In this document: piece by piece, positions 7,703-16,294 of the stretch
Layout of the letters: each line of letters begins with the position of its first letter
Numbering within the stretch: position 1 is the stretch's first letter
Source of the DNA: Humimonas sp964465015
GTDB taxonomy: Bacteria; Gemmatimonadota; Gemmatimonadetes; Palauibacterales; Palauibacteraceae
Assembly: GCA_964465015.1 (NCBI GenBank)
Contig: CAYXHP010000090.1
Span: 1-53,168, forward strand
Length of the DNA: 53,168 nt
Direction: 5' to 3'
Made by a program: the position numbers and the translations under genes
The notes under the pieces: model-generated
The model's input: the letters and a program-made list of their open reading frames with translations, nothing else
What the model was told of the DNA's origin: nothing
Database searches by the model: none

Positions 7703-8827
7703 TTAGGTATCTCTCGCGTCGGCCGCCTTCACCTCGTCCCACAGCCGATCGAGCTCGCCCAGCGTCGCGGCGTCCGGATCGATCCCGCGGGCGGCGGCCA
7801 GGGCGAGGAGCCGCCGAAAGCGGCCGGCGAACTTGCGGTTGGCAGCGACGAGAGCGTTCGAGGGATGGACGCCGGCCCGCCGGGCCAGGTTGACGGCCGC
7901 GAACAGGAGATCCCCGACCTCCTCCTCGAGCCGCGGATCGGGAGGACCGGGCAGGCGTCCGCCGGCGTCCGGCTCCGAGGGACCCTCTCCGGCGGCGCTA
8001 GCCGCCTCGGGCCGTCCGGGGCCGACCTCGCCCACAGCCGGAGGCGGAGGCGTACCGCCACGCTCGGTCCTCGCGCGCGTGTCGAGCTCCTCCTCCAGCT
8101 CCCCGAGCTCCTCGCGCACCTTGGCCAGCGGACCGGCCACGTCCTCCCAGTCGAAGCCATAGGCCGCCGCGCGCTGCTGGAGCCGGAAGCCGCGGGCCAG
8201 GGGCTCGAGCGTCTCGGGGACGCCGGCGAAGGGATCCGCTGACGCCGAAACCTCGACGGTCGGAGAATCGGAGCCTGCCTCCTCGCGGTCGATCGCGCTC
8301 TCGCCCGCCTCACGCTCTCGGGCCTTCAGCGCCTCCCAGTCGGGCGGCTCCTCGGCGGTCCCGTACACGTGCGGGTGGCGGCGCCGCATCTTCTCTTCGA
8401 GCCGGGCCACCACGTTCCCCGCCGTGAAGCTCCCCCTCTCCTCGGCGAGCACGACCTGGAAGGCCAGGTTGAGGAGGAGGTCGCCGAGCTCGGTCGCCAG
8501 CTCGTCCTCGCCGCCGGCGCCGATCGCCTCGGCGGTCTCGTGCGCCTCCTCGAGGAGGTAGGGCCGCAGGCTCTCGGGAGTCTGCCGGGCATCCCAGGGG
8601 CAGCGCTCCCTTAGGAGGCGGACCAGAGCCAGGGCGCGCCCGAGCGTCTCGTCTCCGGCCCCGGCGAAGGAGAGATGGAGCGCCCGGGAGTCGAGCGACG
8701 CGCGCCCGACGCCCGGATCCGACCCCCCGGGCTCGTCCGCCGCCGGATCCGACTCCCCGTGCTCGTTCGCCACCGGGCTCCTGGCCCCGGGCTCGCTCGC
8801 CGCGTCCGTGCCCCGGCCGCCGCTCAC
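7703..8827 (-). CDS. mazG: Nucleoside triphosphate pyrophosphohydrolase MazG
   Basis: A 374-residue MazG, which hydrolyses NTPs/dNTPs to NMP and PPi for nucleotide-pool house-cleaning. The first MazG domain has LRERCPWDARQTPESLRPYL followed by the EExxE-type metal site LEEAHETAEAI and ELGDLLLNLAFQ. The second, more divergent domain has GFDWEDVAGPLAKVREELGEL and EEEVGDLLFAAVNLARR. The start is GTG 8827. The first ~45 residues are a low-complexity extension, and a second Pro/Gly/Glu-rich insert lies inside the second domain, making it longer than E. coli MazG (263 aa). It follows the S9 peptidase gene by 28 bp and is probably cotranscribed. Confidence 0.92.
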   Translation of the reverse strand: MSGGRGTDAASEPGARSPVANEHGESDPAADEPGGSDPGVGRASLDSRALHLSFAGAGDETLGRALALVRLLRERCPWDARQTPESLRPYLLEEAHETAEAIGAGGEDELATELGDLLLNLAFQVVLAEERGSFTAGNVVARLEEKMRRRHPHVYGTAEEPPDWEALKAREREAGESAIDREEAGSDSPTVEVSASADPFAGVPETLEPLARGFRLQQRAAAYGFDWEDVAGPLAKVREELGELEEELDTRARTERGGTPPPPAVGEVGPGRPEAASAAGEGPSEPDAGGRLPGPPDPRLEEEVGDLLFAAVNLARRAGVHPSNALVAANRKFAGRFRRLLALAAARGIDPDAATLGELDRLWDEVKAADARDT

Positions 8828-8855
8828 CCGGCTCCCGCGACTCCTGGCCGCCCGC

Positions 8856-11027
8856 TCACCCGCCTCGCCCCGCCGATCCGATCTCCTTCCCGAACCAGGC
8901 CACCGTGGCGCTGTCGGCCACGTACCAGCTCCGGTGGCGGAGGAAGTCGTGGATCTCGTCCGGGATCACCAGCTCCCCGAAGCGCACCCCGTGCGCGCGG
9001 AGCCGCTGCGCGAGGTCCACCGTCTCGTGGAAGTAGACGTTGCGGTCGTCGTCCCCCTGGATGAGCAGGACCGGCGACGTCCAGCGGTCCATCCAGGCCA
9101 CCGGCGAGGAGCGCCACGCGACCTGGGTGGCGTGATCCCGGTCCCCCTGCTCGTAGCGGGTGATGTCGTAGAGATTGAGCTCGCCCTCGAACTCGTACGA
9201 CCAGTCGTGCACGCCGTGCATGTCGACGCCGGTGGCGAAGATGTTCGAGTTCCGCGCCAGGGCGAGAGCGGTGAGGTAGCCGCCGTAGCTCCCGCCCCAG
9301 ATCCCGATCCGGGTCGAGTCCACGTCGGGCAGGTCCCTCAGGTAGGCGGCCCCGGCCAGCACGTCCCGGTACTCGGAAGCGCCGCGCCATCCCGCGTCCT
9401 CGGGGTGGTGGAACGCGCGGCCGTAGCCGATGCCGAGGCGGTAGTTCACCGACAGCACCGCGTAGCCGTGGTTGGCCAGGTACTGGTTCACCGCGTAGCT
9501 GTTCGAGTAGTAGGCGAAGTAGTGCCAGCCCAGGAGCATCTGCCGCGGCGGGCCGCCGTGGACGAAGATGACGCCGGGCTTCGGGCCCCCACCGGGCCGG
9601 TCGAAGAGCTGCCCGTGAACCACCATCCCGTCCTGGGACCGGAAGATCACCTGCTTCGGGACCACCAGCTGGTCCGTGGGGAAGTCGCCCGGGATCCGGT
9701 CGGAGCCGAGGAGCTTCGTGCTCCCGCCGCCGGCCGGCACCACGGCCGGGAGGGGAGGGCGCTTCGGACCCGCCGAGATGAACGCCACCGTGGACTGGTC
9801 GGCGGTCAGCACCGGATAGTAGGAGAGGTCCGCGCCCGCGGTGAGCTCGGTCGGCGTCCCGCCCGCCGGTGACACGCGGAACAGGTGACGCCGGTCCACG
9901 TCCTCGGGCGTCCTCCCGGTGTTGGCGTTGTAGACCAGGAACCGCCCACCGCGCCGGGCGTCCACGAACTCCACCATGTAGTCGCCCGGGGTGAGGAGGG
10001 CCGGCTCCCCGCCGCCGGCCGCCGACACCGAGTACAGGTGCGGCCAGCCGTCCAGGTCGGCCAGGAAGACGAGCTTGCCGCCCGCCATCCAGTGCAGGTT
10101 GGCCTGGCCCGCCGTCTGCGGATAGGAGCCGCGCGGGGTGTCCGGGGACGACCACACCTCCCGGCCCTGGCCCGTGGCCACGTCGGCCACGCGGATCGAC
10201 CACGGCACCGGGGTTTCCTTCAGGATCGGGTCCGGAGGACCGCCGCTGCCGTGGCGGCGGACGAACGCGACCTGGCTCCCGTCGGGGGACCAGCGTGCCA
10301 TACCGTCGTGGCCGGTGGAGGGATCGAGGAAGCGGAGCGAGTCCGCCCCCACGGCGTACAGGCCGATGAAGGCGTGGTCCCCCCGGCCGCTGGTGAAGGC
10401 CAGGCGATGGCCGTCGGGGGACCAGCGGAGATCGCGGTCCTGGCCGCGGTCGAAGAACAGGCGCGCCGGAGCGGCCGAGTCGCCCAGCGTGACCGCCCAC
10501 ACCGCACCCTTCTTCACGAACGCCACCGTGTCGGAGATGGGCGAGGGGGCGGGCTCATCGCCCTCGGAGAGCCTGCGCGGCGCGCCGCCGGCGAACGGCA
10601 CGGCCCAGATCGCGACCTCGGGCCCGGCCGTCGAGGCGTCCGGGTTGGGCGGCTCGGGCTCGGGCCAGTTGGAGCCGTGATCCCCGCCGCGCACGTACAG
10701 GATGGTGGAGCCGTCGTGGCTGAAGGCGAGCCCGGTGAGCTCCCGCCCGTCGTCGGCGCCGTAGCCGGTCACGCGGTGCGGCGTGAAGTCCGGGCCCTCG
10801 GCCGCGTAGATGTTGCGGACGCCCCGCTCGTCCAGGACCCAGGCCACCCGGCTCCCGGAATCGGCCACTGCCATCTCGCTCGGGAACGGGAAGCCGAGCA
10901 CCTGCTTCAGGTCGAAGCCGGACGGGGCCGCGCGGCCCGGCGCACCGGTCGGTCCCCCGGCCGGGGCCCGCATCGGGGCGGGAAGCGCCAGGAGCGCCAG
11001 GGCGAGACAGGGTGTCCAGCGGTACAT
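8856..11027 (-). CDS. S9 family peptidase (prolyl oligopeptidase/acylaminoacyl peptidase type)
   Basis: A 723-residue secreted serine peptidase. ATG 11027 is preceded by CGGAGGG and begins a signal-like segment (LALALLALPAP). Residues ~40-430 form a WD40/DPP-IV-like beta-propeller with TolB-type repeats (RWSPDGHRLAFTSGR, ARWSPDGSQVAFVRR). The C-terminal alpha/beta-hydrolase has the nucleophile elbow GGSYGGY, the acid in QGDDDRNV and the catalytic His in DEIHDF. It probably removes or cleaves short peptides outside the cytoplasm. It sits between a beta-lactamase-like gene (26 bp upstream) and mazG (28 bp downstream) on the same strand, suggesting one operon. A longer upstream frame overlaps the beta-lactamase gene and was rejected as the start. 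Confidence 0.92.
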   Translation of the reverse strand: MYRWTPCLALALLALPAPMRAPAGGPTGAPGRAAPSGFDLKQVLGFPFPSEMAVADSGSRVAWVLDERGVRNIYAAEGPDFTPHRVTGYGADDGRELTGLAFSHDGSTILYVRGGDHGSNWPEPEPPNPDASTAGPEVAIWAVPFAGGAPRRLSEGDEPAPSPISDTVAFVKKGAVWAVTLGDSAAPARLFFDRGQDRDLRWSPDGHRLAFTSGRGDHAFIGLYAVGADSLRFLDPSTGHDGMARWSPDGSQVAFVRRHGSGGPPDPILKETPVPWSIRVADVATGQGREVWSSPDTPRGSYPQTAGQANLHWMAGGKLVFLADLDGWPHLYSVSAAGGGEPALLTPGDYMVEFVDARRGGRFLVYNANTGRTPEDVDRRHLFRVSPAGGTPTELTAGADLSYYPVLTADQSTVAFISAGPKRPPLPAVVPAGGGSTKLLGSDRIPGDFPTDQLVVPKQVIFRSQDGMVVHGQLFDRPGGGPKPGVIFVHGGPPRQMLLGWHYFAYYSNSYAVNQYLANHGYAVLSVNYRLGIGYGRAFHHPEDAGWRGASEYRDVLAGAAYLRDLPDVDSTRIGIWGGSYGGYLTALALARNSNIFATGVDMHGVHDWSYEFEGELNLYDITRYEQGDRDHATQVAWRSSPVAWMDRWTSPVLLIQGDDDRNVYFHETVDLAQRLRAHGVRFGELVIPDEIHDFLRHRSWYVADSATVAWFGKEIGSAGRGG

Positions 11028-11053
11028 GGACCCTCCGGGGTCTGGGATGCGTG

Positions 11054-12004
11054 TCAACGGCCGACGAGGCTCCGCCACGCCAGCGCCGAGACGTGCCGGA
11101 TGGCGTGCTCGCTCGAGAGCGTGTCGGGGAAGTCGTGCGTGAGGACGGCGAGGACGTAGGGCGCGCGATCGGGCGGGTAGATGATCCCGGCGTCGTGGTC
11201 GATCTTCGTGATCCATCCCGTCTTGTGCGCCACCCGCGTGCCGGGCGGCAGCGCCGCCGGGATGCGGAGGTTGAACTCCTGCCCGGCCAGGATGTCGGTC
11301 ATGGCGTGACAGGCGTCGGGGTCCAGGGGCCGAAGCGCGTCGGCGACCTCGCCCCGCTCGCAGCGGGCCAGGGCCGCGAGCACGCCGGCCAGGGCATGGG
11401 CGGTGGTGGTGTTGTTCATGCCCCGGTCGTAGGCGGGGATGTCCTCGACCCCGCGCAGCACCACCATGCCGGTCGTGCCGAGCCCCCGCATGAGGCGCTG
11501 CACGCTGTCGGCCCCCACGAGGTCGATCAGGTTGTCGGTGGCCAGGTTCGAGGAGCGGTCGATCATGCGGCGCGCCAGGTCGCGGAGCGTGGTCCGGCGG
11601 CCCACCAGGTCGTAGAGCGCCTTCTCGCTGTCCTCGTCGGGCGTGAGCGAGAACTGGCTCGAGTCCGCGATGCTCGTGAAGCGGTTCCGAACCACCACCG
11701 AGTCGTCCAGGTCGAAGCGACCGGCCGAGGCCTGGCGGAAGAGCTCGAGGAGGACCGGGACCTTCATGGTGCTCGCCGCGTGCATGGAGAGGTCGGCCGA
11801 GACCTCCACGGACGAGTCGGAGGCGAGGTCGATGAGCGCCACTCCGAGCTGGCCCGGGGCCGCGCCGGCCAGGGCGTTCAGGCTGTCACGGAGGGCCGCG
11901 TAGTCGGCCCGGGGCGAGGTCGCCGGGTGGCAGGCCACGGCAACCAGCGCGACCGCGGCCGCGGCCAGGGCGATGATCGAACGGGCGCGGGTCGGGTGTC
12001 GCAT
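11054..12004 (-). CDS. Class A beta-lactamase-like serine hydrolase, lipoprotein
   Basis: A 316-residue protein. ATG 12004 opens a lipoprotein signal (ALVAVAC, Cys25). The class A core is clear: S78-T-M-K81, KTG at 261-263 (HKTGWITKIDHDAG), and a probable omega-loop Glu at E187 (RGVEDIPAYDRG). Two departures are seen: the usual SDN motif is SSN (151-153, DRSSNLATDN), and the Asn of ExxLN is not obvious. It could hydrolyse beta-lactams or be a related penicillin-recognising enzyme; resistance cannot be claimed from sequence. It is divergent from alr, so both neighbours touch peptidoglycan. There is no Shine-Dalgarno before the ATG, and a -10-like box lies 7 nt upstream. Confidence 0.88.
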   Translation of the reverse strand: MRHPTRARSIIALAAAAVALVAVACHPATSPRADYAALRDSLNALAGAAPGQLGVALIDLASDSSVEVSADLSMHAASTMKVPVLLELFRQASAGRFDLDDSVVVRNRFTSIADSSQFSLTPDEDSEKALYDLVGRRTTLRDLARRMIDRSSNLATDNLIDLVGADSVQRLMRGLGTTGMVVLRGVEDIPAYDRGMNNTTTAHALAGVLAALARCERGEVADALRPLDPDACHAMTDILAGQEFNLRIPAALPPGTRVAHKTGWITKIDHDAGIIYPPDRAPYVLAVLTHDFPDTLSSEHAIRHVSALAWRSLVGR

Positions 12005-12011
12005 GGCGCCC

Positions 12012-12017
12012 AATATG
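12012..12017 (-). promoter_or_regulatory. -10-like box of the beta-lactamase gene, placed for a leaderless mRNA
   Basis: On the minus strand CATATT is followed by GGGCGCC and then the ATG at 12004, with 7 nt between box and start. A transcript starting 6-8 nt after the -10 would begin at or next to the ATG. The -35 region is poor. No Shine-Dalgarno is present, which supports leaderless initiation. Confidence 0.45.
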
Positions 12018-12080
12018 TCGGCCCGGCCACCCGCCGCGACACCCCCGGCGCACGGCGTCCGCCACCGGGCCCGGGGCCGG

Positions 12081-12109
12081 TTGATCGTCCCGGAGGCGCC
12101 CGGTATGAT
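12081..12109 (+). promoter_or_regulatory. Strong sigma70-like promoter for alr
   Basis: TTGATC (12081-12086), exactly 17 bp, then TATGAT (12104-12109), preceded by CCGG. The TTG start of alr is at 12119, only 9 nt after the -10, so the predicted leader is about 2-3 nt. It faces the beta-lactamase promoter across a 114-bp gap. Confidence 0.75.
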
Positions 12110-12118
12110 GGGCCGACC

Positions 12119-13255
12119 TTGGACAGGCCACCGAACGACCCTACGCGCCGGGCCTGGGTCGAAGTCGACCTGGCAGCGCTCCGGCGGAATTTCCTGCGGC
12201 TCGCGGAACGAGCCGGAGGGGCGTCCCGCCTCATCCCGATGGTGAAGGCCAACGGCTACGGTCTCGGGGCCGTCCCGGTGGCGCGGACGCTCGCGGCTCT
12301 CGGCCCATGGGCGTTCGGAATCGCCACGGTGGATGAGGGGGCCGAGCTCCGGTCGGCGGGACTCGGGCAACGGATGATCGTGTTCTCGGCCTGTCCGCCA
12401 TTGGATGCCGCGGCGCTGTGGGAGCTGGACCTCGAGCCCACCATCTCCTCCCTGGATGCCCTGCGCGATTTCGGGGCGGCGGCGCCGGCCGGCGGGGAGG
12501 GGCACGAGCTCCCCGTGCACCTCGAGATCGACACGGGAATGGGACGGCTCGGACTGGCCGCCGCCGAGGCGGGCCGCTGGTCGCCGGAGCTGGCGGACCT
12601 CCTGGGCCGCCTGCCGGTACGCCTCGCCAGCACGTTCACCCACTTCCACTCGGCCGAGGAGGACCGCGCTGCGACCGCCGAGCAGCTTCGGCTCTACCAG
12701 GAGGCGCTGGTGCACGTCCGATCGGCCGGAGTGGACCCGGGGAGCACGCACGTGGCCAACAGCGCCGCGCTGGTGGAAGGGGACGCGAGCGGGATCGAGC
12801 GGGCACGTCCGGGGATCTACCTGTACGGAGGTGGGATCGGAGGGTCGGAGCCGGTGGCGTCGGTCCGGGCGAGGATCCTCGACGTGCGGCATCTGCCGGC
12901 GGGTCATCCGGTGAGTTACGGGGCCACGTGGCGGCCGGATCGTCCGGCACGGCTCGCGACGCTGGGTATCGGGTACGGGGACGGGATCCGCACCTGTCTG
13001 TCCAACCGCGGATCCGCCCTGGTCGGAGGCGGCAAGGCACCGATCAGGGGCGCGGTGTGTATGGATATGACCGTCGTGGAGATCGTGGACGGAGCGGACG
13101 TCGCTCCGGGGGACCGGGCCACCCTGCTCGGATCGGACGGAGAGGAGACGATCACCCTGTCGGAGCTGGCGCGCACGTGCGGGACGATGGACTACGAGAT
13201 CCTCACGGGTCTCGGAGGCAGGCTGCCCCGGGTCTACCTGGACCCGGGACTGTGA
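12119..13255 (+). CDS. alr: Alanine racemase
   Basis: A 378-residue PLP enzyme that interconverts L- and D-alanine for peptidoglycan. The PLP lysine is K43 in MVKANGYGLG; the opposing catalytic Tyr is in LGIGYGDG; VCMDMT and the C-terminal beta domain are present. The start is the TTG at 12119. The only nearby ATGs (12105, 12108) are out of frame, no GTG or ATG is in frame before the conserved AWVEVDLAALRRN, and a longer frame runs back through the promoter and the opposite gene. There is no Shine-Dalgarno, and the mRNA appears nearly leaderless. It is the first gene of a run with cdd and two envelope protein genes. Confidence 0.93.
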   Translation: MDRPPNDPTRRAWVEVDLAALRRNFLRLAERAGGASRLIPMVKANGYGLGAVPVARTLAALGPWAFGIATVDEGAELRSAGLGQRMIVFSACPPLDAAALWELDLEPTISSLDALRDFGAAAPAGGEGHELPVHLEIDTGMGRLGLAAAEAGRWSPELADLLGRLPVRLASTFTHFHSAEEDRAATAEQLRLYQEALVHVRSAGVDPGSTHVANSAALVEGDASGIERARPGIYLYGGGIGGSEPVASVRARILDVRHLPAGHPVSYGATWRPDRPARLATLGIGYGDGIRTCLSNRGSALVGGGKAPIRGAVCMDMTVVEIVDGADVAPGDRATLLGSDGEETITLSELARTCGTMDYEILTGLGGRLPRVYLDPGL

Positions 13256-13677
13256 GCGGGGGGAGCGTCGACGAGCTCGTGGGGATGGCGCGCGCGGCCA
13301 TGACGGCCGCCCACGCTCCCTACTCGGGCTTCCGCGTCGGCGCGGCGCTCGAGGCCGACGATGGCCGGCGGTTCGCGGGCTGCAACGTCGAAAGTGTGGC
13401 CTTTCCGGTCACGGCGTGCGCCGAGCGCGGCGCCCTCGGCGCGGCGGTGCTGGCCGGGGCGCGGCGCTTCCGGAGGCTGGCCCTGTGCGCGAGCGGGACG
13501 CGGCCGGTGTCGCCGTGCGGAGCGTGCCGGCAGGCGCTGGCGGAGTTCGGGCTCGAGTTGGAGGTGGTGAGCGTGGCGGCCGAAGGCGAGGAGGGGGACG
13601 TGGAGGTGTGGACCCTGGGGGAGCTCCTGCCGGCGCCGTTCGGGCCTGGCGCTCTGGGCGGCGTGGTGGAGGCGTGA
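13252..13677 (+). CDS. cdd: Cytidine deaminase
   Basis: A 141-residue homotetramer-type cytidine deaminase, converting cytidine and deoxycytidine to uridine forms. Zn site: C56-A-E58 (TACAERGA) and C89-x-x-C92 (SPCGACRQ). The N-terminus has the family APYSGFRVGAAL motif, and the substrate loop NVESVAFP is kept. The start is GTG 13252, overlapping the alr stop by 4 bp (GTGA), so translation is probably coupled. The C-terminus after LLPAPFGP is a short variable tail. Confidence 0.95.
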   Translation: MSGGSVDELVGMARAAMTAAHAPYSGFRVGAALEADDGRRFAGCNVESVAFPVTACAERGALGAAVLAGARRFRRLALCASGTRPVSPCGACRQALAEFGLELEVVSVAAEGEEGDVEVWTLGELLPAPFGPGALGGVVEA

Positions 13678-14969
13678 GGACGCGATCGCGTCCCGGTCGT
13701 GCTCGCGCCCTGGCCATCGCCCTCCTGCCGTTGCTGGCGGCCGCCTGCACCGAGCGCTCGATCACGTCGCCCGACGAGAGCGGCGCGCCGGGTCAGGGTT
13801 CTCCGACCGTGGAGATCACGCTGCGCGCGGACTCCATGGCCATGTGGCACGACACGACCTTCAGCGGATTCGATGTCCCGGGGACGGTGCCCTTCCTGGT
13901 GGGGGCCAAGACCGACTCGCTGGAGTCGCGGCCGCTGATGCGATTCGGCTCGATCCCCGACTCCTTGCTACTCGACTCGATGAACTTCGTGGCCGACTCC
14001 TTCCAGGACGCCCAGCTCCGGCTCGTGTACGACACCACGGGGCTACAGGTGCCGGCCGGCGGAGCGACGTTCCGCGCGTATGCTCTGTCGGCTCCGTTCG
14101 ATTCGCTCCAGGCCACCTGGCAGCAGGCCTCCGACGGACGAGCGTGGGGCACGCCGGGGGGAGACCTGGGGCCGCTGCTCGCCGTCCTCCAGATGAAGCC
14201 GCCGGGGACCGACACGATCGTGAACGACACGATCGCCGGGAAGAGCAAGCTGCCGGCCGACTCGCTCCTCCAGGCCTGGCGCAAGACGGGCGGCGGCGAC
14301 GGTATCGTCGTGGTCCCGTCGACGCCCGGCACGCGGGTGCGGTTCATCCGGTTCGTCCTGGCCACCCACTTCCGGGCGGTGTCGAAGGACACCACCATGA
14401 CGGAGTACCAGTACCTGCAGGCCACGACGACGTCGTTCATCTACGATCCGCCGCAGCCGGCTCTCCAGGCCTCCGAGATGCGCCTGGGCGGTGTGCCGAG
14501 CAGCCGCGGCTACTTCGAGTTCGTTCCGCCCGACAGCGCGGGTGGCTACGGGCTGCGCGGAGCCCAGATCAGTCGGGCGGAGCTGGTGTTGCACCCGCTG
14601 CCGGCACCGGCGGCGCCGTTCGCGCTCGACCGGGCGGTGACGGCCGGGCTCACCGGCCTCGGCGCCGACTTCCTGAAGGACGGGCCCAAGACGCCGATCG
14701 TCAGCCTCTCGACCGCATCCGCGTTCGTGATCTACCCGGACTCGCTGGCCCGGGGCACGTCCCTGGTGCTGGACGTGACCCGCGTCCTGCGGGCCTGGGC
14801 CTCGACGCCGGCCGACTCCACGCCGGCGCCGCTGCGCATGGGTCTGCGCCTGCTTCCGGACGGTCAGGCCCTGGGGTACTGGTCCTTCGGCTCCGGGGAG
14901 GCGGCCCTGAAGAGCCAGCCGGAGCTCCGGCTGTTCATCACTCCCCCCGTGCCTTTCACCGCACCGTGA
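13674..14969 (+). CDS. Lipoprotein of unknown function (DNRLRE-like beta protein)
   Basis: A 431-residue protein starting at GTG 13674, which overlaps the cdd stop by 4 bp. The signal ends in LLAAAC (Cys near 23). The body is rich in Ser/Asp/Thr and beta strands: an early segment with LMRFGSIPDSLLLDSMNF and VADSFQDAQLRLVYDTTG, repeated later as GAQISRAELVLHPLPA and LRMGLRLLPDG. This pattern of a property value, then an ordered list of strands with a tail such as LRLF, is reminiscent of DNRLRE/TGF-propeptide-like surface domains, but the match is by impression only. It is followed within 6 bp by an outer-membrane beta-barrel gene, suggesting an envelope pair. Confidence 0.7.
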   Translation: MRTRSRPGRARALAIALLPLLAAACTERSITSPDESGAPGQGSPTVEITLRADSMAMWHDTTFSGFDVPGTVPFLVGAKTDSLESRPLMRFGSIPDSLLLDSMNFVADSFQDAQLRLVYDTTGLQVPAGGATFRAYALSAPFDSLQATWQQASDGRAWGTPGGDLGPLLAVLQMKPPGTDTIVNDTIAGKSKLPADSLLQAWRKTGGGDGIVVVPSTPGTRVRFIRFVLATHFRAVSKDTTMTEYQYLQATTTSFIYDPPQPALQASEMRLGGVPSSRGYFEFVPPDSAGGYGLRGAQISRAELVLHPLPAPAAPFALDRAVTAGLTGLGADFLKDGPKTPIVSLSTASAFVIYPDSLARGTSLVLDVTRVLRAWASTPADSTPAPLRMGLRLLPDGQALGYWSFGSGEAALKSQPELRLFITPPVPFTAP

Positions 14970-14974
14970 GGACG

Positions 14975-16177
14975 ATGCGAGACCACGGCGCCCGCGTGTC
15001 CTGGCTTCTCTTCCTCCTCCTGGTGGGAGTGGCGGCTCCGGCCTGGGGACAGGCGGTGCCGACCACCGCGCTGGGCCTGGGCTATCCGACGCCGCCCCTG
15101 GACGCGCGGGCGGCGGCGCTCGGCGGCGTCGGGGTGGGTCTGCTGGGCGGAAGCTACTCGCTGGGGAATCCCGCCGACCTCATCGAGTTCGACGTGCCGG
15201 TCCTCAGCGCCACCACCGCGCCCCAGAGCGTGACCCTGAGTGGTCACGGACTGGCGCCTACGCACCTGGGCCGGAGCACGTTCCCGGTGCTCGGTCTCGC
15301 GATTCCGATCAAGGGCTTCGCGTTCGGCGTCGGGGTGAGCCAGGTGCTCGATCAGGACTGGTCCCTGAGCTTCCGGGACACGCTCGCGGCGACGACCGGC
15401 AAGTTCCCGTACGTGGACCGGAGGGAGCACAACGGGGGCCTCAGCTCGGTGAACCTGGGGCTGGCGCGGCGCATCGGGCCGCTGTCGTTGGGGTTCGGGT
15501 ACGACCGTCTGCTCGGGAGCGTGAGGGAGACCTTCGATCGGCAGTTCCAGACCCTCGACAGCAGCCAGGTGGCCCCCACGTCCGTGAGCGACGCGGCCAC
15601 GTGGCACTACCACGGATCGCGCTTCCGCGCAGGTGTGGGGGTCCAGCTCGGGGACCGCTTCCGGCTGAGCGGGATGTACGCCTGGGGCCGTGCGGTCAAC
15701 GTGCAACCGGACAGCGGCGCCGCCGGCACCGCGACCCGGTACGACATGCCCGATTCGTATGCCGTGGGGGCCAGCGTCCGGCCGTTCCGGGACCTCCTGG
15801 TGAACGCCGGTGGCGGGTGGACCGGATGGTCGAGCGCCAGGGGCTCGGTCGCGGGCCGCCGGGCCCGCGATGTCCACTGGGGCGGCGCGGGCCTCGAGTT
15901 CACGGGCGGGCGGATCGGGGCCTTCCCGCTCGCGCTTCGGGCCGGGGTCCACTACGACCAGCTCCCCTTCTGGCAGGTGGGATTCCGGCCGCTGGACGAG
16001 AAGTCGCTCTCGTTCGGCGTCGGCACCCAGTTCGCCAACGACCGGGGCCGGCTGGACCTGGGCTTCGAAGTGGGGAAGCGGGGGAGCGCCGGCACGACGG
16101 GAACGGCCGAGAGCTTCCGGCGGTTCAGCCTCACGTTCACGCTGCGTCAGATTCCCACGCCCGGTCTCCTGCCGTGA
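14975..16177 (+). CDS. Outer-membrane beta-barrel protein (FadL/PorV-like)
   Basis: A 400-residue protein. ATG 14975 follows GTGAGG and opens a Sec signal (LLFLLLVGVAAPAWGQ). GTG 14966, overlapping the previous stop by 4 bp, is an alternative start three codons earlier. After the signal, PPLDARAAALGGVGVG and GNPADLIEFD resemble the N-terminal hatch of FadL/PorV-type barrels. Repeated amphipathic strands follow, ending in RFSLTFTLRQI. It is probably an outer-membrane channel or docking protein working with the lipoprotein encoded immediately upstream; the substrate is unknown. A 13-bp hairpin follows 22 bp after the stop and probably ends the alr-cdd transcript. Confidence 0.75.
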   Translation: MRDHGARVSWLLFLLLVGVAAPAWGQAVPTTALGLGYPTPPLDARAAALGGVGVGLLGGSYSLGNPADLIEFDVPVLSATTAPQSVTLSGHGLAPTHLGRSTFPVLGLAIPIKGFAFGVGVSQVLDQDWSLSFRDTLAATTGKFPYVDRREHNGGLSSVNLGLARRIGPLSLGFGYDRLLGSVRETFDRQFQTLDSSQVAPTSVSDAATWHYHGSRFRAGVGVQLGDRFRLSGMYAWGRAVNVQPDSGAAGTATRYDMPDSYAVGASVRPFRDLLVNAGGGWTGWSSARGSVAGRRARDVHWGGAGLEFTGGRIGAFPLALRAGVHYDQLPFWQVGFRPLDEKSLSFGVGTQFANDRGRLDLGFEVGKRGSAGTTGTAESFRRFSLTFTLRQIPTPGLLP

Positions 16178-16198
16178 GCCGGGAAGCCCGAGTCTTCT

Positions 16199-16233
16199 CC
16201 CGGATCCACCCTCGTGCGTCGGGTGGATCCGGG
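16199..16233 (+). terminator. Perfect 13-bp stem hairpin after the beta-barrel gene
   Basis: CCCGGATCCACCC (16199-16211) pairs with GGGTGGATCCGGG (16221-16233) around a 9-nt loop. It lies between the stop at 16177 and miaB at 16295. There is no T-run, as in the hairpin at 3473. Confidence 0.7.
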
Positions 16234-16294
16234 GCCGGTCGTCGCTTGAGGGTCGGTTGAGGCGAGCCGGGATGCTCGGTCGGGGCGCACGACC

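Noticed and set aside
12105..12110. ATGATG after GGAGG as a possible alr start
   Set aside because: Both ATGs are out of frame with the alanine racemase and form part of the TATGAT -10 box; GGAGG lies in the promoter spacer.
16136..16145. TTCACGCTGC, identical to part of the 11-bp repeat units
   Set aside because: It is a single copy inside coding sequence (end of the beta-barrel gene) with no 11-bp repetition, so probably chance.
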